Shown here piece after piece: positions 1-13,040 of a DNA stretch of 64,000 nt. Position 1 is the first letter of the stretch. Every line of letters begins with the position of its first letter. Origin of the DNA: Protula sp. h YS-2021 (lineage: Eukaryota > Annelida > Polychaeta > Sabellida > Serpulidae). A program made the position numbers and the translations under genes. The stretch spans positions 620,001 to 684,000 of the forward strand of contig OX457031.1 of assembly GCA_949752745.1 (NCBI GenBank), written 5' to 3'. Under the pieces are notes generated by a model that saw only the letters and a program-made list of their open reading frames with translations, was not told the origin of the DNA and ran no database searches.

Positions 1-22
1 TGTTACTGATCTTCGGCGTTTC

Positions 23-1671
23 ATGGGAATGGTGAATCAGCTGGGAAAATTCTCCAAACGGCTAGCTGATTTAACTGTCAATCTCCGTCCGCTGCTCAGC
101 ACAAAAAATGACTGGATGTGGGGACCGGAGCAGGATCGTGCTTTCCAGGAGGTAAAAGAGGAGATTTGCTCACCCCAAGTGTTAGCACAGTACAATCCAT
201 GCTACGAAACCAAGATACGAACAGACAGTTCTAAGAATGGCTACGGGGCAGTCCTACTGCAGAGGAAATCGCCAAGGGATGATTTCAGGCCTGTGTATTT
301 CGCTTCAAAATCGCTGACCCCAACTGAGCAACGTTACAGCATAATTGAAAAAGAGGCAGGAGCGATTGTCTATGCATGCCATAAATTTGATCAGTTCATC
401 TTGGGTCTAGACAACCTAACCGTAGAGACAGACCGAAAACCACTGGTTACGCTCCTGGGGAAGAAGTGTCTCGATGCAATGCCGCCAAGGATATTGCGTT
501 TCAGGCTGGCCTTGATGAGATATAAATTTAACATCCGGCACATTTCCGGAAAACAAAACACCACAAGTGATTGCTTATCACGGGCCGCCGTTCCAGACGC
601 ACATTCCTCGTACCTAGAAACGGAGGCAAAGTGCTACATAGAATCAGTGCTCTACAACCTTCCCTGCACTGACAAGCGTCTGGAACAGATCAAACAGGTG
701 CAGCAGGATGACGAGATCTGCATTAAAATTTCACAGTTTACGTGTGATGGGTGGCCCGACAAAGCACAGCTGCCAGGCGCACTCATATCGTATTATCAGT
801 TCCGTCACGAGTTTTCCATGCACAACGGTCTGCTATTGAAAGCTGACAGGTTAGTCATCCCCGCGTGTCTAAGGCTCGATATCCTAGACCGCATTCACAC
901 AGGTCACCTCGGTATACAGAAGTGCCGGGATCGTGCAATTCAATCCGTGTGGTGGCCAGGGTTATCAAAACAAATAGAGGACATGGTAAAAAGTTGTTCT
1001 ACATGCGCGCGTCATAACAGTGACCAAGCAGAACCACTGCAAACAACGCCATTGCCCGATCGCCCATGGCAACGTATAGCCGCCGATTTATGTAACATTA
1101 AAGGAACACCCTACTTGGTAGTGGTAGACTACTATTCCCGGTTTATCGAGATGGCAAGGTTAGACGTCAATTCAAAATCTGTCACCGTTGTCACGCATCT
1201 CAAGTCTATATTCGCTAGGCACGGTATTCCGGAAGTGCTGGTCTCAGATAACGGACCACAATTTGTCAACAGCGCCATGAACAGCTTCAGCGCTGAATAT
1301 GGGTTCAACCATATAACGTCATCGCCGAAGTATGCCCGAAGCAATGGATCAGCGGAAAATGCAGTCAAACGCCTAAAATCTAGCATACTGAAAAACAAAG
1401 ATCAGGCGATAAGGTGTTTATCCGTGACAGGTCGGAGAATGCCACAGTCCTCGAATCAGCTCAAAATTCACCGAGGTCATATGTCATTCAAACACCTGAT
1501 CGTGTGCTCCGACGAAACAGGAGAGATTTGATACAGATGCCGACTGTGTCAAACAACCTCAACCTCTCAATCCCCGAGCATAAATCATCTGAGAAGTGCA
1601 CACGCACCCGCTTTGGGAGAATCAGTAGACCTCCGGACAGGTTACACACAACAGAAATCCAACCGGAGTGA
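23..1671 (+). pseudogene. Ty3/gypsy pol remnant (RT end, RNase H, integrase), internally deleted
   Basis: The reading frame from about 23 to 1395 encodes the C-terminal end of a reverse transcriptase, an RNase H domain (TDSSKNGYGAVLLQ and a downstream DCLSRA linker motif), an HHCC zinc-binding integrase N-terminus (HTGHLG followed by CSTCARH) and the integrase core with a VVVDYYSRF strand and an SDNGPQF motif. Near 1400 the frame jumps into unrelated-frame sequence. From about 1414 to 1671 a second frame carries the usual pol C-terminal end (VIQTPDRVLRRNRRDL). The end of the integrase core and most of its C-terminal region are therefore missing, and the copy is dead. The 5' part, with gag, protease and most of RT, lies off the window. 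It is a K02A2.6-type polyprotein relative by appearance, and the family assignment is confident from domain order. Confidence 0.9.
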
Positions 1672-2177
1672 TCTAGAATAGGGACAAGTTTATTTTTAGA
1701 ATGTATTAAATATGTGTATTGGTATTGAGTTATAATGATTGAAGTACAATATATTTCTTATTTCAGGAAAAGACTCAGTATCACTAGATTTAGTCCGCTT
1801 AAAATAAAGTGTAATGTGAGTTAGAAAATAAGATGTATTTACAGTTTAAGGATGATAATGCATGAGCTTTTTATAATCCTAAATCCTGTTCACAGAATCC
1901 ATGATGGCACAGTAAAGAAAAACAAAACAAATGCTTTCACTGTGTGAAGGTCAAATAGTTCTAAATATTGCACAGCTGTTTGTTTACAAACTATGATGTA
2001 CTTTGGAAGTTCCTGGTATTTATCAAGCTGCTATTTTTAAAAGTGAAAAACATTGATGTAATGTTCTGTTCAAGTCTAAATAGATGGATCGAAATATTTG
2101 AATGTAATTGATAAAGAAATTAATTAATGTTAAGGAACTAATCATTATCCTTTTTCAATTAATTTAAAAAGCTTTAC

Positions 2178-2362
2178 AAAGGGGGATGTAGTATTAGCTA
2201 TAGTGCATGTTCAGGAATACGGTCCCATTGTGGTTTCTACCGGGAAACTATATATAATCCCAACACGTGGTTAATTACTCACTGTTTAGTTAGCATCTTA
2301 GCAGTCAATAGAAATATTAAAAATTCACACTGTGTTTTACTGCTTTCACCAATAATCCTACA
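2178..2362 (+). mobile_element. Polypurine tract and 3' LTR of the Ty3/gypsy remnant
   Basis: A purine run (AAAGGGGGA, 2178-2186) is followed directly by TGTAGTATTAGC at 2187, the usual PPT/LTR junction of Ty3/gypsy elements. The same arrangement occurs at 63581-63592 in the second gypsy element. The LTR probably ends at CCTACA near 2362 (about 176 bp), but without the 5' LTR the end is a guess. The 0.5 kb between the pol end at 1671 and the PPT holds no reading frame. Confidence 0.6.
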
Positions 2363-2437
2363 AGTATTTGTTCTTAAGTCACAAATTTTTTTTATTTTTC
2401 TTAATCGTAATAATTTGTTGAATTTGTGGTTACTCAC

Positions 2438-5400
2438 ATGTGAAGCTTGTGAATCCTTCTGGTTTTCAGAAGCATTTCCTGTGCAGCTTTTTATTCTATC
2501 GGCAACGTACTGCAACACACAGAATGTTTGTGGATAGTTCTTATCAGTGTTATCTTTTCATTTTTACAAGCTAATTTTATAAGACTTATGTCAAACTGAT
2601 TGGTTGATTTAAAGGTTAATCATTTTTCCATGTTGATAAGAGTCAAATACTAACGGAGTGACGACTTCACATTGCTGTTTCTTGTGAACATTCACACATA
2701 AGAATGAAATACTACCTTAATAACAATGTCATTTTGCTGACCCTTGTATAAATTAATGCATAAGAACCAAATACTACCGGAATGAACTATGTGCTACCTG
2801 AATGACGTTGTAATATGCCCGACAGGGCTGTACAGCCAGTCCATGGCTGTTATTTAAGGCATTTAGTCCTGTTTGGAGTCTGAACGCCAACACAACATGA
2901 ATCTGTTTGGTTTCTTTACGTGCGTTGACTATGTTTATTTTTTGTTCAAGTGTTACTATTCCAATTGGCTGCCTGGAGTTTTCTCTGAAATACAATAGCA
3001 TGTTAGTTTTGAGAAACTGTTATATCTAATATTTGAATCATGGGTATATGGGTATGGGTATATTGGTATGGGTAAAATGTTTAGTGGCGTATGTTCTTAA
3101 AATGAATTAATGAATTATATTTATCATCATTCTGTAAATATTCTTGCACGCAGAATAATTTAAGAAGAACTTGCAAACAATTTACTCCTCTGTTGCCACG
3201 TCATAGTGGTAAATATTGATTCCTTATTTTCCTATTGTTTGCAATAGATTTCAAACATTTTCCACTATACTGGGGCTCTCTTGTAGGATAATCTTCACGA
3301 ACATTCTATATTATATAATATAAAATAAGGTGAATAAAAAAGTGCGTGCCGGTGTCGGGTGCGCGTAATTCGCCCCCCCCCCCTCTGTGCTAACAAGCCC
3401 TCCCCAGCCCCCGGGTTTGTTTGCACGTACATAGTGAATGCAATAAAACTCCATTGTGCTGGAAGTTCCCCCGAAGACATGAATTAAATTTACAAGCTTC
3501 TGTGGAACCTATGATATTATACTACAGAATCTAGTGAATTTGTTTGCTTTTAACCCGTGATAAAAAGGTCCACAGACTCATCAGAGGATTACGTTTCAGC
3601 ATAAGACTTATATAGTGTAAGCGCGGAGGGGCTTGTTCGCACACAGAATTGTTTGGACGCAGCATCGACCACTAAATGATTATCATTCACACTGATTAAA
3701 TTACAGTCTCTTGATAATTTGATATTGATATTTTCATACTTTTATGTCGATAATAATTAATTGATATGGCGCATAGTAAGTGGTAGACTGATCACTACCC
3801 TGGAACTCTACCTCGAAAAGTTAGTGTATGGAAGTGGTCAATCTGTAGACTAGGATCATGTGAAAGTTATGACTAATACTTACATATGCCAAAACAATGC
3901 CACAGTATCACATAATTGTCGATATAATACTCCAATATTCATCTTCTGAAATATCGTTGATGAGTCTGCCCAATACGTACCGTTTTCTGCTCCGTAACAT
4001 CATGTGATGGGTCGTTCAAATACTTAACTATTAAAAAAGCGCCAAAATGTGACGCAATGAGTTGATCTGACACTTACTTATGCAAAAGTGTCAAAGTATC
4101 GCGCGATGGTAAGACTAGCTCTTTAAAAAGTGCCAGAATATCACAAGTGAAGTAGGACTAATACTTCCAAGTTAAGTAGGACTAATACTTTCTCCTGCAA
4201 ACTTCACATAGTCACACTAATCTAATGCGTAAATTCAATACTTACCCTTACAAATGTGCCGTGTGTTGATGTATTATATGTTTATGATTATGTGATATTT
4301 ATGCTTGTGATTATTACTAACCTGTACACTAGTGATCCACTGTCGCCTGCGCTGGCGAAATTTCCCTCCTGCATACTTTCGATCATTACCAAATTCCTAC
4401 AGGCTTGTTCTTTCCCTTCATCCGTTGTTCTAGAAACAACATGGTAACGCGTGCCAATGATAACGCCCTTCGTCATGCCGCTGCTTGCACCTACTTTCGC
4501 TACTGTTACTCCCTCCAAATCAGCTTGATCGTCATTGTAGCAGTCTGTCAGATGCGAGAGTTTTTGTTCATCCAATGTTTCCAAACACTCCTCAGAGAGT
4601 TCTACAGCTGCTATGTCAACAAAACTTTTATCAAAAGTGCCATAAACTCCTTTAACGTCGTTTCCAAGTATCTTCAAATCCTCTTCCTTGTCATATTTAA
4701 CCACAATATCAGTTCTGTGGTGAATTCCTTTAGAACACTCGAAGTTTTGTTGGGCCGTAATAGCGTAAAACTTCCCCGACTTATCATTGGCTAAGCAGGC
4801 AATGCTTCCCAATTTTCCATTCTGATAATGAACACCGCTACCACAACGCACCAAGTGTTTTATCGCGTGATCTTGTTCTACCACTTCAAATATGCCCTTT
4901 CCCCACCAATCTGTGTATTCCGTTTTTAGAAAGTTTTCAACTGAATGATCCTTGTCGTTGTACGTATTGACAACAATAAAAGGCTTTCCATCTTCTCCGT
5001 CAACTTTGTACATACCTTGGAACCCTTTCACACTAACCATAGGTAAGAGAAACAGAATAAAAAATAAGTTGAGAATAAGTTGTCTTGGTTATTGTCATCT
5101 GAAGTGTTGATTGTGAGTGAAAACTGGCTAATCCTTCTAAACCGATATTTCCACATGTTGTTCTTTTTCATCTTAATTAATTTGCGGCAGTTATTGAAAA
5201 GGTCCATAAATTTAGTTATGCAAACAAATAGATACACGTGTAAAATAATAAAATAAGATGTAGTACAAACGTAAGATATTTTCCATCTAAACAACGACAT
5301 CGTTGTGCGGAGAATGCAAGTCAGAACATATACTAAAAGAAACGCTCCAAGTTTGAAATTAAAAATTCTGTATGTGTAACATTAATTGCAGCTTTTTCAT

Positions 5401-7514
5401 GTCTGAGCTAATGGCAGTATTACATACTGTTTTGCTTGGTTGAAAATATCATCAATTGACGGCGGTTGAGCTTCAGGTATGGAATCAGACGTGGATCCCC
5501 TGTAACAATTTTGAAAGTGAATATTAAACGAAATGCTAAGCGTTTGATGTTTTATGTTTACATAAATTAATACAAGTATATGAATTGCAAAGAAGAAATT
5601 GTTAAGAAATGTATTACACTTCCAACTTTTCATCCGAAGGCGGTTTTGGAGCTGTTGGCTGGTCATCTGTAGAAGATTCAACGACTTTTAACTCGCCATC
5701 TGGAGTAGGCTTGGTTTCAGAGCCGTCTTTACTGCTCTTTCCATCTGTAAAATGGCAAAAGAAACCGTTTGCAACGCGGCAGACGTAATCACTCGTAAAC
5801 GTCAATTTGTGTACCACTCTAAGTGTGTATTTAACATGTTCATAGAAATATAACGCGGTGCTAAAACACGACAGAGTAGTGCATTTTCAGATTTGTAAGC
5901 GATTATAAATGCAGTAGGTTCTTGGACCCTGATCACACTGGTCTTTAAGACCAGTGCTACAAGGCTCAGGGAAGGAGGTTTTTCGGAACAGTCTGCATGC
6001 GTACATGGTTTTATTTATATACTTTATACTTCATTAATATACTTTCTTAAATAAATACAAGGTCATATCAGTGTAAAATAATTGATATAATTTTTCTTTG
6101 TACATATGAGGATCTTTTCCTAATTCTTGTTTTCCTTTTTGATAAAGTGACTTTGAAGCTGGCAACATTTTACATATTAATTTTCCAATCTATCACAAAA
6201 TATATTTCTTGATAATGTAATGATAGCATAATTGACTTTACAATACCGATTACCACCATCTCCCCTCTTTGTGTCTTCCTGGTTGTTTTCATAGTGTGGT
6301 AAAAATAAGGAGCATCGTCTTCAAGCTCATAACACTCAGTTAAATGGTAAAAAAAATTATCCAAAACGGTTGTGAGGTGGAATTTGAAAGATTCATGAGT
6401 TTGTTCAACTTTCCGTACTGCACTTTTCTTCAGACTGAGTTCCTTTTTATCAGCCTGAACATCTGTTGTTACGCTTTGATTTATTTTAGTTTTCAAGTCT
6501 TTTACAGAGTCTGCTAAATCTTCTAAAATATCAAAAATCTCCATTCTCGTGTATCTCCAGTAGCGCAAGAATTCTGATATTTTCCCAGTGGAGCGCATTA
6601 GTCTCGACATCATCCCTCTGTCTGTAAGAAAATGCATTAATTCCAGTGCTAATATCTCACAGTCTTTAAAACTGATCTCCATTTTCTGCAGTCTCTGGCT
6701 AAGAAACTGTGAAATTTTCTGTCTTACGTAATCTGTTTCTTCTTCAACATCTTGTGATTCCAGAAAACTATAATTTTTTTCAGTAAGCATTTCACTTGAT
6801 TCGATGTAATTTTCGAGCATCGTTGCCAGTCTGGCCGCTATTACTTTGAAAGAATAATTTTCATGCTGCATTCCATGAAAATATGGGAATGAATCAAATT
6901 TAGCTTTGGTCACTATGTAAGTCCAAATTTGTTCAATGGTGCGAAATTGCTTCCTGTGAACACCATCAAATGCCAGTTGCCAAGCCTCTTGTGCCTTCTG
7001 AAATGACGTCGGAAAGCAGAGTTTTATTTTGCAAATTTTACAATGAAACTTTGGCCATTGACTTTTTTAAATAAAAAAGTATATTTAAGCTTTTGTATTT
7101 AAAATTAATCGTAATTGTCATAGATGTCAAAATTTTAATTAATTAAAACTACAATTGAAATATTGCTTAAGTCTGGTTGGTTATCAAGGTGATAAAAATC
7201 TGTTTTCATATTCTACGTTTATTTTGGTTTGTAAATACATATGCTTTGTTTTGTATTGCCTTTAATATTATGTTCTAAATTCTGCATTATACATTTCATG
7301 TCCGTTTAAAAATTTTCAGGCAGTGAAAATTGGTCTTTTTGCTTTTTGATTTCACCAGTTCCACATTTGGCGTTTTAGGCTTAGAATACATTAATATCAA
7401 TACCTCTTGTGAAATCATTGGAAAGGGTAACATTCGGGTAATTTGATCTTTTAGTTGCAGCAGAAGTTTTCTTTTCATGGCACATCTGTCCTCGTATTTA
7501 CTTCTAAACTCCAT
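2438..7514 (-). CDS. Gene A: helical N-terminus plus trypsin-like (pseudo)protease, 3' end not found
   Basis: Seven exons can be joined with intact frame and GT/AG borders: 7514-7404, 6997-6247, 5744-5618, 5499-5428, 5032-4322, 2984-2798 and 2509-2438, giving 677 codons with no stop yet. The start is ATG at 7514. Exons 1-2 encode about 287 residues of all-helical, charged sequence that I do not recognise. Exons 3-4 are a Ser/Pro/Asp/Lys linker. Exon 5 holds a conserved 50-residue lead-in (GFQGMYKVDGEDGKPF) and a trypsin-like fold containing FVDIAAVEL (Asp) and FASAGDSGSLVY (Ser). The catalytic His position reads Gln (FYAITAQQNF). Exon 6 continues the domain (RQPIGIVTLEQ). No signal peptide is seen, so the protein is probably intracellular. 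The protease exons match gene B in phase and sequence style. The remaining C-terminal exons must lie beyond the gypsy remnant or off the window. Confidence 0.75.
2985..4321. other. Gene A intron between the protease exons, diverged repeats
   Basis: There is no coding signal in this 1.3 kb intron. It holds short GGGTAT-type repeats near 3040-3075 and a C-rich run at 3372. Around 3860-4250 are diverged copies of a roughly 70-bp AT-rich motif of the form 'ctaatacttac...gccaaaat...tcac'. Confidence 0.4.
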
Positions 7515-8545
7515 ATTTAGGTGAATGACTCTTTATGTGATACCTAATATAAAGCATCATAAACAATAAAGTAATGGTATTTAATTATTTTTACAGAGCT
7601 TAAGATTATCTTGATGCGTTCCATTACATGATTTCTATTTAATATCATGTAATTTATTCACAGACCAAACCGCCGTAGAGGTTGTGCTCTGGATAACAAC
7701 GCCTTAACAAAAGAATATAAGTGCCATAGCGGTGTCTAAATAAAACCAAGACATAACAGCCATAATCACCGTAGAAGAAAACAGTTAAATATCGACGATA
7801 GCACGTCACATCGCCCTAAGCTTTTTCTCCCTGATGATTACGTTTTGATTGTTCTTACCTTAGACAAATCCAGGGGCAGTATACCTTGTTTGACTAATTG
7901 ATCTCATTTTCTTTCACAAATTATTTGACTGATTGTTCATATTTTGAGTTCTTTGTTAATCCTTTAAGCATGTCGTAAAATTGTGTTTGATTGAAGAGTA
8001 TTAACATGTAAATAATTTTGCTATAAATATTTATTTCTTTTAACCAACGCCCATGAAATATACCAGTGATATCCTTCAGGTATGAAAATAATATAATTTG
8101 ACATAACTTAAGGCAACACAAGCTGAACGAATCAATATATTAAGCATTATGCACGGCATCTACCATATATGGTATTCGTTTTGAATAGGTTTATCGACAA
8201 CGCTTTACACACGGTCTCCTTCTTTTGTAGTCCTGTAGTCTTATATGGTGCACATGGGAATTGTTGGATATGTACTGTTATGGCCCTTTCAATTGTTGTT
8301 GTGAAAGGATTGTCAAATATTTGCTTATTTGTGCCATTTGTTGGCAGCACACAATCTTTGATCGGAATAGGCATATGAAAAATGATAGATTAAAGGGTCC
8401 GGGCCTTGTATAATATTTTTCTCATTTCATTTTTCAATCAAATCTACAGGACTCTTCATAAATGTGTTTTTTGTTCTTACTTTCACATTTAGTGACAGCC
8501 AAAAATTCTTTCCTCTTTACCAGAGAGCCTTCTTTATTTATGCAA
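7515..8545. other. Intergenic sequence upstream of gene A
   Basis: I see no recognisable gene here. A segment near 7665-7710 (accgccgtagaggttg...aacaacgc) recurs near 35888-35930, so it is probably part of a dispersed repeat. Open frames of 60-75 codons on both strands at 8147-8378 show no family features. Confidence 0.35.
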
Positions 8546-8563
8546 CATAATAATAATAATAAT

Positions 8564-8626
<63 letters not shown>

Positions 8627-8741
8627 TAGTAGCAATAACAACAAAAACAAAACAACAACAACAACGACAATAATAATAACAACAGCAGAACAACAACAAC
8701 AACAACAAAAACAACAACAACAACAACAACAACAAAAACAC
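8546..8741. repeat. (TAA)n and (CAA)n trinucleotide microsatellites
   Basis: A TAA/ATA-type trinucleotide run covers roughly 8546-8625 and is followed by an imperfect AAC/CAA run to about 8741. The low-complexity open frames across it (poly-Tyr, poly-Ile, poly-Val) are artefacts. Confidence 0.95.
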
Positions 8742-10090
8742 CTTCTTTTCTCATTTTTTTTCTTATTATAAGAATTTTTTCCGTGAGATATATGAAATGG
8801 TTGTACAAAAATTAAATTAAATCATCGTAAATTAATTTCGCTTCGCTGAGAAATCGAACTCGAAAAATACATTTCGCTTTATTTTGCTGTTTAGAAATTA
8901 TTCTACTGAAAGAAAAAGCTTTAATTATGTTGCGAAGACGGTTGCTAATTGTGCTATTCGTAGAACACTTTTTGTCTCTTAAGACACCCTCTACCAGACC
9001 CCTCCCCCTGTCTCTCCATTCCTTCTCCACTCCTCCGGCCCCTCCCTTTCCCTAACTAGTCTTTGCTTATAGAATTTTTACAAAATTCACCTCATGAATG
9101 AGTGGATGGGAGGGGGAGTGGTGGGGGAGGCGGAGTGGTGGGGGACCCTTGTAACCATATGTGTTACCACGAGTGATAAAAAAAAGAAAAAAAAAGGAAA
9201 ACAGGCGGTAATAATTTTGAGGTGAGACGCGGTCCGAGAGGAGTAAAGAAGAGAGTGATTTTCATTCAGTATTCAGCGTTTCCCACAAAAGGGGGTTATT
9301 TCGGAATTGTACGTTTGCTTAAAAACGGAGTAATATTTCTAGCTTGGCACTCCGAATTTTAAAAAGTCATGGGCATGCATTGAAGCCTGATTTGTATGTG
9401 AGGCGCCCCCTACTCCCCGAACCCCCTCCCCCTTTCCATTCACATCCTATAGGGAGTTTCACAGATGTAAGTTCTTCGTTTTTTGCCTTTATATTATTTC
9501 GTAACCAAGGGAGTCGAGTCAAAATACAAAGGCAGCTTAATAGATATGGGAAGTGACACTGGTGAAGGCGGGTAAGGAATTCACTTTGTCACGATCTAAG
9601 CATTCATCGAAACAACCGGAAAATGAAGGGGGTCGACTGAAAATACAGAAGCAGCTTAGTACATGGGAACTGACAGTAGTGATGGCCGGTCCTGTTCTGT
9701 CACCATCTGAGCTTTCATCGAAACCGCAACGATTGCAGTATCATTTTGTTTAACAAATTTGTCGACAAGAAAATGCGTCATGATTCGGAAGTATAACCTG
9801 TAGCCTTTCAGCGTTCCTTGAACCTCGCGAATGGCACAAAGCAGAATATAGAGGAAAGCTAAATTCAGGAAAGGGAGAAACGCAGTACTCCGCGTTTTCC
9901 ACAAAAGCTGAGGGGGTGGGGGAGGGAGGAGGGAGCGGCAGGTCGAGGGGGATGTCGTTCGTTTGGTTAAAACAGGTCTTAGATGAAACTTAGCAATGTG
10001 CATTTTGGTGTGGACAGGCATGGTAACCTATTTATACGTGGGAGTCTCCCCCACGCCCTTCCCGTTCCCCTCTGCTAAAGACCTCCTCTT
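8742..10090. other. Non-coding stretch with G/C homopolymer tracts and one ~110-bp duplication
   Basis: No gene is recognised. Two diverged copies of a unit lie at about 9512-9611 and 9632-9723 (both begin gtcga and end tttcatcgaaac or cattcatcgaaac). Several G/C-rich tracts interrupt otherwise AT-rich sequence. Confidence 0.4.
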
Positions 10091-10905
10091 CCCACATTTC
10101 CAGTCAGAAATACCACATCTCCAGTCAGAGATGCCACATTTCCAGTCAGAGATACCACATTTCCAGTCAGTGATACCACATGTCCAGTCAGAGAAACAAC
10201 ATTTCCAGTCAGAGATACAACCTTTCCAGTCAGAGATACCATATGTCCAGTCAGAGATAAAACATTTAAAGTCAGAGATACAACTTTTCCAGTCAGAGAT
10301 ACAACATTTCCAGTCAGAGATACAACATTTCCAGTCAGAGATACCACATGTCCAGTCAGAGATACCACAATTCCAGTCAAAGATACCATATTTCCAGTCA
10401 GAGATATAACATTTCCAGTCAGAAATACAACATTTCTAGTCAGAGGTACCACATTTCCAGTCAGTGATACCACATGTCCAATCAGAGAAACAACATTTCC
10501 AGTCAGAGATACAACCTTTCCAGTCAGAGATACCTCATTCCAGTCAGAGATACCACATTTCCAGTCAGTGATACCACATGTCCAGTCAGAGATATAACAT
10601 TTCCAGTCAGAGATACCACATTTCCAGTCAGAGATAAAACATTTCCAGTCAGAGATACCTCATTCCAGTCAGAGATACCACATTTCCAGTCAGTGATACC
10701 ACATGTCCGGTCAGAGAAACAACATTTCCAGTCAGAGATACCTCATTCCAGTCAGAGATACCACATTTCCAGTCAGTGATACCACATGTCCAGTCAGAGC
10801 TACAACATTTCCAGTCAAAGATACAACATTTCCAGTCAGAGATACCACATCTCCAGTCAAAGATACCACATTTCCTGTCAGTGATACCATATTTCCAGTC
10901 AGGGA
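10091..10905. repeat. 21-bp minisatellite, about 38 copies
   Basis: The unit is cagtcagagataccacattt plus one c, with point variants (taccacatgt, tacaacattt, gtgatacc). Because 21 is divisible by 3, open frames run through it on both strands (QSEIPHF-like and SLTGNVV-like peptides). These are by-products of the repeat, not genes. Confidence 0.95.
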
Positions 10906-10916
10906 TAGCCTTCCAA

Positions 10917-11312
10917 GTCCCAATTTCGTGACCCACCCTGTTCCATTTCGTAACCCTCTCTGACCCCATTTCGTAACCCACCCTGTTCCTATTTAGTTAC
11001 CCACCCTGTCCCCATTTCGTAAAACACCCTGTCCCCATTTCGTAACCCACCCTGCCCCCATTTCGTAACTCACCCTGTCCCCATTTCGTAACCCTCTCTG
11101 ACCCCATTTCGTAACCCTCCCTGTCTCCATTTCGTAGTCCATCTTGTTCCCATGTAGTAACCCACCCTGTCCCCATTTAGTAACCCACCCTGTCCCCATT
11201 TAGTAACCCACCCTGTCCCCATTTCGCAACCCATCCTGTCCGTATTTAGTAATCCACCCTGTCCCCATTCCGTAACCCTCCCTGTCCCCATTTCTTAACT
11301 CTCCCTGCCAAC
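10917..11312. repeat. 23-bp minisatellite, about 17 copies
   Basis: The unit is 'accctgtccccatttcgtaa' plus 'ccc', in head-to-tail copies directly after the 21-bp array. Variants include ttagtaac and tgaccccatt. Its length is not a multiple of 3, so apparent peptides are fragmented. Confidence 0.93.
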
Positions 11313-12430
11313 ATTAAACCGAAAACCTTCATATAAATGTCTTTGGCTTAACGCCAAAATATATACAGCTAATACTAGTGTTTGAATCGCCTCATGTATT
11401 TCTTTCCACATTAAAAACATCCTTTGATCAAAGCTCTTTGCTTTTGCTGGAACACATGGGGGAGCCCGATAGTGGAGGGGCAGAGGTAGGCTATTCGCGG
11501 AGGGGGGGGGGAAGTAAGCTACTGCTCTTAACTTCGAACTCGCAAAAAACCTCGTGTACAAAGAGTGGTAAGGTGGCATATAATATCACACAATCTCCCT
11601 TATATCAAACATTCGCCCTAATATCATACAATCCGCCCTAAATATCAAACAATCCCCCTAATTAAATCGAAACCATCTGCGAATTTCTATTGGATCCACC
11701 ACGGCCAATCTCTGGTTACTATGCCTGTCCATATATCAAACCTAGCACTCCGAGGGTAGGGTCGTTTTAGTTATGGACACGCATAGCAACCGGCTATATA
11801 TGAATGGGAATTACCTCCTCATCCTCCTCCTCCTCCTCCTCCTCGAATTGCAACCTTTCTCCGCGTTACATTGGACACGCACCTCGACACATATGATACT
11901 GATTGTGCCCCACCCCCCTTCCCCCCCCCCACACCGGGACTACCTGCCTATACAATCCATTGACTACTTTAACTTTGCGTCTTGGATGCACTTGAGTGTT
12001 CATGTCAATAAAATGAAGATTTTCTTTTCATTTTTATCACTGCTTCTCAAATCGTACTGACATAACATTTATCCTGCAATAAAAACTACTGCCTAAAAGT
12101 TTTGCGTTGTAGAAATAGAATGATATTTGCTTCTAAAATTTTGAACTTGTATCTTGTAACATCAGCTGTAAGGGGAAGATTAAAATTTACCTCGTAGAAA
12201 CTGGACATTGATTATTGATGCAATGCATATTTTTAGACAAAAATAAACCATTAATATCAATTACAATTAAATGTTATTTTCGCAGTCTGTTTTTAGAAGC
12301 TGAAATCATAGATTTGGCAATTCAGGATCCAATACCAGAGCAAGAATATACCATAATAGTAAAGGGGAGGGCAGATGTTATCTCTGTGACGGCACACTGA
12401 CGTCACACGCTCATAACGGCCAACATGTGG
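11313..12430. other. Non-coding stretch
   Basis: No gene is seen. It holds a short CTC-rich run near 11818-11843, C-rich tracts near 11910-11930 and short 'tatcaaac/aatc' repeats near 11577-11660. Confidence 0.4.
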
Positions 12431-12468
12431 AGGGGTAGAAGCACAAGATAAAGCGAAGACTGTATCTG

Positions 12469-12760
12469 ATGCGACGGGACTCAACCAATCAGGTGCCATT
12501 ACCTATAAAATGGCGGGAAGATGACAGCCAATCAAAAGACGAAGATTCCGTAACGGATGTGAATCCATGGCGATGTGTGCTCTGCCAAGTGGGCCTCAAT
12601 ACACGTCGCATGTTGAAACTTCACCTAAAACATACACCCGCCCACCAAGGTTTGACGAAGGTGGAGATTAAAAGGCTTATACAGCAGGGAGAGAAATGCA
12701 ATCAATCTGGATCTTTCAGCACATTTAGTTCTGAGCACACTGAGAATAAATCGGCAAGGT
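12469..12760 (+). pseudogene. Zinc-finger-like reading frame remnant
   Basis: The frame contains WRCVLCQVGL followed by a helical KLHLKH and a further His, a C2H2-like pattern. Open sequence runs to about 12760, before the (TA)n/(TG)n microsatellite at 12806-12847 ends it. Its distance and orientation relative to the polymerase-like frames downstream suggest the same decayed element, but that link is inference. Confidence 0.35.
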
Positions 12761-12805
12761 TTTTTTGCGTTGAGAAAAGATTTCACGCTCTTTATTTTAG
12801 ATCAT

Positions 12806-12847
<42 letters not shown>
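12806..12847. repeat. (TA)n followed by (TG)n microsatellite
   Basis: A short TA run passes directly into a TG run. Confidence 0.9.
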
Positions 12848-13040
12848 GTAGATGGTGCAGATGGTGATAATGGTGCAGAGTTCAATTTTAAACAATGCAA
12901 AACGACCTATTATGACATCAGTGGCGGTAACCATGGCAACGATTATAGTGGCGATAATTCCAGTGATAATGGCCATGTGACCACATCCAGATCTTCATTC
13001 AGTGAATTGATCAAAAGAAAGAGAATAGGGGGAAATGGGG

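Noticed and set aside
4405..4794. Plus-strand 129-codon frame opposite gene A exon 5
   Set aside because: The minus strand encodes a recognisable trypsin-like domain with matching splice sites; the plus frame has no family features.
10091..10905. Regularly spaced repeats resembling a CRISPR array or a repetitive protein gene
   Set aside because: The units are adjacent 21-mers with no unique spacers, and the genome is eukaryotic. The open frames exist on both strands because 21 is divisible by 3.
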